Shown in pieces: positions 1 to 6,930 of a stretch of 64,000 bases of DNA; the stretch's first letter is position 1, and every line of letters begins with the position of its first letter. The stretch spans positions 1-64,000 of the forward strand of contig JAIFLV010000070.1 in NCBI GenBank assembly GCA_020048895.1, in the 5' to 3' direction. Source of the DNA: Rhodoferax sp. (GTDB lineage: Bacteria > Pseudomonadota > Gammaproteobacteria > Burkholderiales > Burkholderiaceae_C). The notes beneath the pieces are model-generated. The model ran no database searches and was not told where the DNA came from. It saw only the letters and a program-made list of their open reading frames with translations. The position numbers and the translations under genes are program-made.

Positions 1-11
1 CCCGAGGTGGG

Positions 12-80
12 GTTGCAGGGTGTGCCGGGAGCCGATTTGTGCGCATTTGGCACCATGAGGCCTCCGGCACACCCTGCAAC
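12..80. repeat. Palindromic repeat, copy 1
   Basis: A perfect 15-bp inverted repeat: GTTGCAGGGTGTGCC at 12-26 and its complement at 66-80, separated by a 39-nt loop. The bases before the left arm (CCCGAGGTGGG) and after the right arm (TCCGCCGGGCG) recur at the second copy near 1231, so the repeated unit is larger than the stem. Its position on the far side of the toxin-antitoxin and zinc-ribbon genes suggests a REP- or MITE-like element. No transposase is seen nearby. Confidence 0.75.
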
Positions 81-212
81 TCCGCCGGGCGCACACCAAA
101 AAAACAGCCAACAACACGGGCATCGCCCAGTACTCACGCTTGCGTGCCAAACACTTGATGCAGCGGAATTTGGCGCCTACGGCCCGATCGGTGACGAAGA
201 ATGAGAAGAATT

Positions 213-231
213 TATACGTCCGAGGCGTATA
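213..231. promoter_or_regulatory. Probable operator and -10 box of the toxin-antitoxin operon
   Basis: A perfect inverted repeat, TATACG-N7-CGTATA, whose right arm overlaps a consensus -10 box TATAAT at 228-233. A repressor on the palindrome would block the -10 box, which fits autorepression by the antitoxin. No convincing -35 box is seen. The ATG at 240 lies only 7 nt after the -10 box, so a transcript starting at the usual distance would begin at or next to the start codon. Confidence 0.55.
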
Positions 232-239
232 ATTTTGCG

Positions 240-560
240 ATGAAGTACAAGTTCATTGAGTCCAGTCTGTTTTCCAGAATGGTGTACGACTACCTCAGTG
301 AAGACGACTACACAGCGTTTCAGCAGTTTTTGTTGGAGCAACCCGAGGCAGGGGATGTGGTTAAAGGTTCGGGTGGCGTGCGCAAGGTGCGTTGGGCGCG
401 TGCCGGTTCTGGCAAATCTGGCGGTGTGCGGGTCTGCTACTACACGCGCAATGCTGCCGGCGAGATATTGCTGCTGGTGATTTATGCCAAGAGCGTGCGA
501 GCCAACATTTCTGGCTCCATACTGAAACAACTCAAGGAGGTCCTCGACCATGATGACTGA
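240..560 (+). CDS. RelE/HigB-family toxin
   Basis: A 106-residue protein resembling RelE/HigB-type toxins (COG4737-like), which are ribosome-associated mRNA endonucleases. Family features visible are a basic central stretch (VRKVRWARAGSGKSGGVRV), the CYYTR strand and the ILLLVIYAKS strand close to the C-terminus. The start at 240 (MKYKFIE) was chosen because it matches where family members begin and lies just after the palindrome; an in-frame ATG at 201 would put the palindrome inside the gene. The antitoxin gene starts inside the toxin's 3' end (11-nt overlap), the toxin-first order typical of higBA. No catalytic residue was tested. Confidence 0.8.
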   Translation: MKYKFIESSLFSRMVYDYLSEDDYTAFQQFLLEQPEAGDVVKGSGGVRKVRWARAGSGKSGGVRVCYYTRNAAGEILLLVIYAKSVRANISGSILKQLKEVLDHDD

Positions 561-933
561 TGCACAACTGAAGGAACGCGATGCCAAACGGGATATAGGT
601 GCAGAAATACTTGCATCGCTGCGCGAACTGAAAGCCGGAAAGCTTGGACGCACAACGACTTTCGAACCCTTGCCCGATGGCAGCGTTCGCCGCACGGTCA
701 CCCTTGGTGACGGGTCCCTGCAAAAGCAAGAGGTACTGGTAGGGCCGCGCTGGCAGTTGATGGCTGCGCGAAGCCAGTCGCAGATGTCGCAATCTGAATT
801 TGCCAAGGCCACCGGTGTATCGGTGCGCACACTGCAAGAGTGGGAGCAAGGGCGCAAAGTGCCCAGCGGGGCCGCGCAAAGTCTACTGAAGCTGGTAAGC
901 CGCCACCCGGAGTTGCTGGCCGAACTGGTTTGA
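550..933 (+). CDS. XRE-family HTH antitoxin (HigA/NadS-like)
   Basis: A 127-residue protein with a C-terminal helix-turn-helix of the XRE class: SQSEFAKATGVSVRTLQEWEQG (about residues 77-98, read in two parts as SQSEFAKATGV and SVRTLQEWEQG) followed by KVPSG and a helix to the end. The N-terminal part is charged and probably contacts the toxin. Partner of the preceding toxin: it neutralises it and probably represses the operon through the palindrome at 213-231. A strong Shine-Dalgarno, AAGGAGG at 534-540, favours high antitoxin translation. Two adjacent ATGs (550 and 553) are possible starts. Confidence 0.82.
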   Translation: MMTDAQLKERDAKRDIGAEILASLRELKAGKLGRTTTFEPLPDGSVRRTVTLGDGSLQKQEVLVGPRWQLMAARSQSQMSQSEFAKATGVSVRTLQEWEQGRKVPSGAAQSLLKLVSRHPELLAELV

Positions 934-966
934 ACGGGTCTTGCTGAATCGGGGCGTAATACTCCT

Positions 967-1197
967 ATGGCCACCCAAAAGTACCTCTGCCCTTCCTGTC
1001 GTCAAAAGACCGGAGTTTCGATTCTCTACGGCATGCCGAGTTCTGAGGCTTGACACATGGCTGAGCGAAATGAGATTGCATTGGGTGGTTGCATGATGGA
1101 AATCGGAAACCCCGATCGCAAATGCACCGACTGCGGCCACGAATGGCAGATCAAACGGGTTGTAAGTGCCCGTGGAACAAGCGCAAGGCGCTACTGA
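967..1197 (+). pseudogene. Small zinc-ribbon protein interrupted by an in-frame TGA
   Basis: Codons from ATG 967 give a protein beginning MATQKYLCPSCRQ and reaching YGMPSSEA before TGA at 1051-1053. The same frame goes on with HMAERNEIALGGC, then CTDCGHEW, to a TGA at 1195-1197. The whole reading matches a widespread small zinc-ribbon family with a CPxC knuckle, YGMP, ERxEIxLGGC and C-x-x-CGHxW. The second CxxC pair lies after the stop, so the truncated product could not form the ribbon. The stop falls where relatives have an aromatic or aliphatic residue, not a Cys, which argues for a nonsense mutation rather than selenocysteine. The function of the intact family is unknown to me. Confidence 0.72.
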
Positions 1198-1230
1198 AAA
1201 CGTAGCGTTTTCCACACACCCCGAGGTGGG

Positions 1231-1273
1231 GTTGCAGGGTGTGCCGGGAGCCGATTTGGGCACACCCTGCAAC
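1231..1273. repeat. Palindromic repeat, copy 2
   Basis: The same 15-bp arms as copy 1 (1231-1245 and 1259-1273) with a loop of 13 nt instead of 39. The flanks CCCCGAGGTGGG and TCCGCCGGGCG are also shared. It lies just after the broken zinc-ribbon gene and before the end of the convergent amidase gene. In this position a transcript could fold it into a terminator-like hairpin, but there is no T tract. Confidence 0.75.
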
Positions 1274-1326
1274 TCCGCCGGGCGAGTAACGCAACGCCGC
1301 TGCGGTACATGCGGCGAGAGGGTTGT

Positions 1327-1980
1327 TCAATACCCGGGATTGATGGACAACTCCGCTGGCGAAACATAGGGCACGCCGCGCAGGGCTGCGGACACGGCCT
1401 CGTGCAGCCAACCGGATCGCAACAAGGCATAAAAATTCTTGCCCGGGCAGACGGTTTGCCCACTGAAATCGCGGTGCGAGGCAATGGCAGACAAGTCGAG
1501 GCGGTGCTTTTGCACCAACCAGGCCACCAGTTGCACCGTCGCATCGAGCTGCGCTGCCGTGGGTTGCACCTCCTCAAAATTGCCCATGAGCATGACCAGT
1601 GCATGGCCACTGGGGTCATATTCGGTATTGGTGTCACCAGACAACGCGATATCCCGCGCCGCATAGATTTGGCCGTCCGGAGCGATCACATAGTGGTACG
1701 GAATGTCGGCCCAGCGCTTGGTCAGCCGGGACCATTGCTGCAGCCGCTGCAAATACTTCGCCACATCGGCCCCCGCCTTCCAGGTCTCGCCCTGATGGTG
1801 CAGCGTGACTCTATGGATCTTTTGCGGAGCCGCCGGAAGCGTTCCCACGGTGCCGCCCCACGTGTCGACCTGAACGATCGATGGCTGTCGAAAAGGCTCC
1901 GACGTCGTAAGCGTCTGCCCGGCGCATCCGGCCAGCAGTGCAACTGCCGCCATGGCTATTGGAATCGTGCGGTACATCAT
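1327..1980 (-). CDS. Lipoprotein N-acetylmuramoyl-L-alanine amidase (PGRP/Amidase_2 fold)
   Basis: A 217-residue protein with a lipoprotein signal (MAAVALLAGC) and a peptidoglycan-recognition/amidase domain. Zinc ligands are readable: the His pair in VTLHHQGE, and the His and Cys of SHRDFSGQTVCPG. The central IPYHYVIAPDGQIYAARD strand is typical of the fold. It should cleave the amide between muramic acid and the L-Ala of the stem peptide, anchored to a membrane by lipid. The start at 1980 was chosen because it places the lipobox about 20 residues in; an upstream in-frame extension to 2118 has no signal-peptide logic. Transcribed away from the TonB receptor at 2197. Confidence 0.85.
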   Translation of the reverse strand: MMYRTIPIAMAAVALLAGCAGQTLTTSEPFRQPSIVQVDTWGGTVGTLPAAPQKIHRVTLHHQGETWKAGADVAKYLQRLQQWSRLTKRWADIPYHYVIAPDGQIYAARDIALSGDTNTEYDPSGHALVMLMGNFEEVQPTAAQLDATVQLVAWLVQKHRLDLSAIASHRDFSGQTVCPGKNFYALLRSGWLHEAVSAALRGVPYVSPAELSINPGY

Positions 1981-2196
1981 GCAATGGTTGTTGGCCCCAA
2001 CCGTGGATCGGAGTCGATGCAGTTTAGCCATGGCAGCCGTGGTCGTGCAGATCGTGCATTGCAAAAACGCAACACAGTAGGGGTTCCCATAAGAGCCAGA
2101 TCGGATTGAAAGCGTCAAGATAATGAGCTGTTCGCCCTGCGCGACCCACTGTTTTTACCAATACTGTCACAACCCCCACCGAAAGGATTTCGCACC

Positions 2197-5168
2197 ATGC
2201 TCTTCAAGAAAAACACCCTTGCCAAGGCGGTATCGCTCAGTCTGTGGGCGCTGGCCGCGCCCGGGTTTGCCCAGACCACGCCAGCACCGGCTGCCAATCT
2301 GGACACCGTGACAGTCACCGGAGTGCGCGCGGCCATGGAAAAGTCACTGGCTGTCAAGAAAGCCGCCAGCGCCATTGTGGAGGTGATTTCTGCGGAGGAT
2401 GTGGGCAAGATGCCAGACAAGAACCTCGCGGATTCGTTGCAGCGACTGCCCGGGGTGGCAGTGCGCTCTGATTACGACGAAGCGGAAAAAGTGTCCATGC
2501 GCGGCACCAATCCTGATATGTCGCTCATTCTTTTCAATGGGCACACGGTGTCGGGTGGGGACTGGTACGTGTCGGATCAACTCTCCAGCAGCCGCAGTAC
2601 CAGCCTGAGCCTGATGCCGTCGTCGGTACTGAACGAAGCGCTGGTCTACCGCACCTCGCAGGCCAATCTGGTCGACGGCGGGTTGGCCGGCACCATTAAT
2701 GTCACAACCCGCAAACCCCTGCAGCAAAAAGCAAAGCTCGGTGGCAGCGTATCGCTGGGTGCCTCGTACGCATCGCTTCCGGATAAGACTGCGGGCGACT
2801 TTTCGCCAACGTGAACTGGAAAAACGACGACAACACGCTGGGCTTTATCGTGCAGGGCTTCGCTGAAAAGCGCTTTGTGCGCCGTGACTCCGCTTCGCGC
2901 TTCGCCTACGGTGCCAGCAGCGGCTGGGACGTCATCAACACCAGCACCATGAAGGGCATCACCGATGCATCCCTCGCTGGCACGGGGCTCAAGGCGGCAG
3001 ACCTCAATGGCGTGCGTCTGCCGGGCAGCATGAGCTCGGAGTTTGTGGAAGGCGTGCGCGACCGCAAGGGTGGCATGGTTTCCGTGGAGTTCAAACCCAC
3101 TTCGGACCTGGACCTGACCTTCACCGCCTTTGACTCCTCCATGCGTGCCAACAACTACGGCCGCCTCACCTCCAGCGCCATCTACTCCATGTTGCTTGGC
3201 AAGAACGAGCCGTTGGGTGCAGTGACCGCCGCAGCGGCCAATACCAATGCCACCGGGTTGCCAGGTGGATCGCAGGTATTTGCGTTTATCAAGAACCCGG
3301 TACTCATCAACGAGACCACCACCTGGGGCAACGAACTAAAAGTACTCAAGAGTGCCGATATTGTCTTCCCTGCGGGCACCGTTCCACAGTACGTCGGTAA
3401 TTCCGAAGGCTTCTACCGGGATGGTGCCAGTGCCACCTCCGGCTTTGTCGATCTGGATGCCAAGTACCGGGTCAATGACGATCTGACGGTCAAGGCACTG
3501 CTGAGTAGCACACGCGGCGTTGGTACCACATTGCTCGACCAGGGCGTCACCTTTGCCCGTTACGGCACCGGCATCAGCTACAACCTCAATGGCTCCACGT
3601 CGGCCCCCGACTGGAGCTACATGGGAGCGGGCACCAATACACCGGGACTCAATGCGGATGGCAGTGGCTACAAGCTGGTCGGTCTTGGTGCCAGCAGCGT
3701 GCGCACCACCGACTCCGAGCAGAGCATCGCGCTGGACGGCGAATACAGTCTGAACAAGGGGCCACTCAGCAGCGTCGAATTTGGGGTGCGCCATGCCGAC
3801 CACAAACGCGTGCTGGACCGCTGGGCGCCGTCTCGACGTGCCTCGGCGCTTCCCAACGCGCCAACCACTGGTTCGTTGCCCTATCCAGCCAACTTTGGCA
3901 ACACGCTGGGAGGCAAGTTCGACAACACCGGCTTCACTTACGACCCGGAAACCCTCAAGGCCTATATCGCTTCGCAATTCAAAGAGGTATCTCCCGAGTT
4001 TGACCGCCGTGTTGCCGGTGAAATCGACATGCGTGAACGGCAGTCGGCGCTGTATGTGATGCAAAACCTGGACGACGGAAAATGGTCTGGCAACGTGGGC
4101 TTGCGTCTGGTACGTACCCAGATTAACGCCAATATCGTGACACCCACGCCCACCGGCAAGTGCCCGAAAATTGTCCCTGGCAGTGCGGTAGTGCCCTGTG
4201 TGGCATATCCCGATGCGATCAACACTGCCGGCGACGGTTCCACCTACTATGACGGTGCTGCCATGACCCAGGGAGCCGTGTACTTCAAGACAGCGACCGA
4301 CCGCACCTTCGACCATGCGCTGCCCAGTGTGAATGTGCGCTACGAAATCGACAAGAACATGTTGCTTCGCGCTGGGGTCTCGAAGACCATTGGACGCCAG
4401 AACTACAACGTGCTGGGTGCCGGTTTCGGCACACCGTCCTGTACGGCCGCCGGTTGCACCGTGACCGGTCCCAACCCCGACCTGAAACCGCTCACCTCCA
4501 ACAATTTCGACCTGTCCTGGGCCTGGTACTTTGCACCACGCTCCCTGGTGGCGGTCAACATCTTTCAGTCCAATATCGATGGCTACGTAAAGACCGGTGC
4601 CATTAAGCAGGACGCAACCGTGGACCTGATTGATCCAGCCGACAACGTGATCAAACCATTCTTCGTCAACTCATCGAGCCAACAGGGCGCCAGAATTCGT
4701 GGTATCGACCTGAGCTATGAGCAACCTATTGGCAAGGGCTTTGGCATTCAAGGCAACATCAGCCGCGCCATGACAGACGTCGACGATGGCCGCCCCATGG
4801 TGGGTGCTTCCGAGTGGGCCGGCAATCTGGGTGGTTACTTTGAGAATGACCAGTTCAGCGTGCGTCTTGTCTACAACTACCGTGGCGCCTACGTATCGAG
4901 CAGCACGGCACCGGCACCCACGGCCAACAGCCAGGGTCTGAGTGTGATCAACGGTGTCACCATGCCGGTAGCGCTCACTTGGGCTGCGCCAGTGGCCAAT
5001 GTGGCACTGTCGATGAACTACTACATCAACAAGAATATGGAATTGGCCTTTAGCGCTACCAATCTGCTGGACCCGGCCCGCGCAACCTACCGTTACAGCG
5101 AGGCAGAGCCACAGAAGCTTGATGTATCGGGCCGCCAGTATTACCTGAGCCTCAAATACAAACTCTGA
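2197..5168 (+). pseudogene. TonB-dependent receptor with a -1 frameshift
   Basis: Reading from ATG 2197 gives a signal peptide (LSLWALAAPGFAQ), a TonB-box region (LDTVTVTGVR) and a plug domain with VGKMPDKNLADSLQRLPGVA, the signature of the large Caulobacter/Xanthomonas-type receptors. The frame ends at 2814. Shifting by one base at about 2799-2806 (GACTTTTCGCC) restores ANVNWKNDD and a continuous beta-barrel to 5168, ending YYLSLKYKL. One missing base explains it. Either the gene is inactive by a recent 1-nt deletion, since the rest is intact, or there is a sequencing error. The intact receptor would import a substrate across the outer membrane with TonB energy; the substrate cannot be told. 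A Shine-Dalgarno (GAAAGGA) precedes the ATG. Confidence 0.85.
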
Positions 5169-5194
5169 TCGGCGAGCCACACTGTGAAAAGAGG

Positions 5195-5221
5195 CGCAGG
5201 GGTGCACCACGTACCCCTGCG
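5195..5221. terminator. Hairpin between convergent genes
   Basis: A perfect 9-bp stem, CGCAGGGGT (5195-5203) with ACCCCTGCG (5213-5221), and a 9-nt loop, between the stops of the TonB receptor (+) and the carboxypeptidase (-). On the minus strand it is followed within a few bases by CTCTTTTC. A bidirectional terminator is likely. Confidence 0.6.
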
Positions 5222-5222
5222 T

Positions 5223-6677
5223 CTACTTCTGCGACGCGACCCACTCAACAATGCTGTCGAGAACGGGTCGACCCTTAACCGCCGCGGCATCGTGGTTCAC
5301 CATGGCGACAACCACCCACGGCTGGTCGTTTTGGTCGAGCACGTAGCCGGCCACGGCGACCGCATTTTTCAAGGTTCCGGACTTCAGACGGGCACGTCCT
5401 TCCGCTGCTGACCCTTTGAGACGACGCGACATGGTGCCATCCACGCCAACCAGGGGCAGGCTGGCCCACAGGTCGGGCCAGTGCACACCACGGCGCGCGG
5501 AGTTCAGCACATCCACCATTTGCTGGGGTGAGATGCGTTCACTGCGCGACAAGCCGGAGCCGTTGTCCAGAACGAGGCCGTCCGTCGCAATGCCTCGGGC
5601 GGCAAACCAATCCCGCACCACGCGGGCGGCCGCGTCCAAAGTGGGCTCATGCGGTTTTGCAGCTTTGAGACCAAGACGCAAATAGGTCTGTCGAGTCAAC
5701 GGATTGTCGGAGCGCTTCATCATCCCACGTGCCACCTCCGCAAACGGGCGCCCATGGTGCGTAGCCAGCACTGTCGCGCCCGCCGGTGTGGCACCGTCGC
5801 TGTCCGCACCATCGAGTTGCCCACCCAGTTGCGTCCAGATCTGTCGCACCGCGGCGCTGGTAATCCACTGGCGATCGACAATGTTGAGATCGGTCCGCTG
5901 GCTACACTTGCGTGGAAACTGACCTGCCAGCACCACCGTGGCCTTGCCGTCCTGGTATTGCACCACCGGAATTTTCCAGCCATCCTCCCACGCTGCACAG
6001 GGCCTGTCGATCAACTCCATCGCGCTGGAATCTATCTGGATACCCGGTAAGGCCGGACTGACTGTTGCTACAAATTTGCTGGTGTCAGCGGCCAGCGCGA
6101 ACCCCATCACATTGCCATTGAGGTACAGCGCATCCGGAATAGCGTTGTACTGAAACTCGGGAGACTCATCAAACGGGGGCACCCCGATGTCCAGACGCGC
6201 CGGGAGAAACAGGGACCGATCCACCACGAGGCCACCCTGAATGTGACGCACACCAGTTTCCCGCAATTGCCGCAGGAGCGTCCACAGGGCACCCCAATCC
6301 AGATCGGTGTCGGCACCGCCACGCAGGTAGAGCGGTCCCGCCAATACATCGCCAACCGGACTCACAGCCGCCAACAGGTCCGTGCGCGAACGCGTATTGC
6401 TTCCCAGCTGATCCAGGGCGACAGCGGTGGTCACCACTTTCATGGTCGAGCCCGGCTGCATTGCGCGCTGCGCATGCAGACGCAATCCGCGAGCGTTACC
6501 CGCTACGGGCATCGCAATCAGACCCAAATCATCGGCATCCATGCCAGCAGTCTGCAAGGCTTGCCGCACGGCGGTCGGGAGCTGGTCATCCGGCGCCCAG
6601 GTGGCGCATCCCGCCATCGCCCCCACACACAGCGCCATGACGCTCTTCTTGATGCTACGCAGTGACAAAAAATACAT
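5223..6677 (-). CDS. dacB: D-alanyl-D-alanine carboxypeptidase/endopeptidase, PBP4 (S13) family lipoprotein
   Basis: A 484-residue class C low-molecular-weight penicillin-binding protein. The three catalytic motifs are present: SxxK in PGSTMKVV, SxN in KRSDNPLTRQ and KSG in RLKSGTLKNAVAVAGY. It trims terminal D-Ala or cleaves DD-crosslinks in the periplasm. The N-terminus carries a lipobox-like GAMAGC, so this copy is probably lipid-anchored. The start at 6677 (MYFLSLRS) gives a normal signal; the 23 upstream residues of the open frame do not. It sits between two TonB receptors and near an amidase, which suggests peptidoglycan turnover. The SGSG-like DNGSGLSR segment near the C-terminus is also typical of S13 enzymes. 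Confidence 0.9.
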   Translation of the reverse strand: MYFLSLRSIKKSVMALCVGAMAGCATWAPDDQLPTAVRQALQTAGMDADDLGLIAMPVAGNARGLRLHAQRAMQPGSTMKVVTTAVALDQLGSNTRSRTDLLAAVSPVGDVLAGPLYLRGGADTDLDWGALWTLLRQLRETGVRHIQGGLVVDRSLFLPARLDIGVPPFDESPEFQYNAIPDALYLNGNVMGFALAADTSKFVATVSPALPGIQIDSSAMELIDRPCAAWEDGWKIPVVQYQDGKATVVLAGQFPRKCSQRTDLNIVDRQWITSAAVRQIWTQLGGQLDGADSDGATPAGATVLATHHGRPFAEVARGMMKRSDNPLTRQTYLRLGLKAAKPHEPTLDAAARVVRDWFAARGIATDGLVLDNGSGLSRSERISPQQMVDVLNSARRGVHWPDLWASLPLVGVDGTMSRRLKGSAAEGRARLKSGTLKNAVAVAGYVLDQNDQPWVVVAMVNHDAAAVKGRPVLDSIVEWVASQK

Positions 6678-6930
6678 CCTGACCCCATTGAAACGGCATT
6701 CGCCACATGGTACTCGCCAACGCGCCAAAAATAGGCAACCGCGCACGCGGCGGCCGCCGCCAACAACGGATAATGTTATGCCTAACGGTTATTACCGCAC
6801 TGAAAACATTCATTGCGTAAATAAGACAGATCGGGACATTACCTATGGTTTACCCTGATGTGTGCGTTCATGATAGTTTTTCACGGCATTGTGCCCCCCG
6901 CTTTTGCAATCAAAGGAGCTCACCTTGAAT
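6678..6930. other. Divergent intergenic region between dacB and the second TonB receptor
   Basis: About 250 nt without a gene. It must hold the start signals of both dacB (-) and the receptor (+). An AAAGGAG Shine-Dalgarno at 6912-6918 serves the receptor. I see no clear Fur-type box, no consensus -35/-10 pair and no repeat. Confidence 0.6.

Noticed and set aside
1051..1053. TGA as a selenocysteine codon in the zinc-ribbon gene
   Set aside because: The position is not a Cys in relatives and no SECIS-like hairpin was apparent just downstream; nonsense mutation is simpler.
2799..2806. Programmed -1 frameshift in the TonB receptor
   Set aside because: The sequence C TTT TCG does not fit an X-XXY-YYZ slippery heptamer and there is no clear stimulatory stem next to it.
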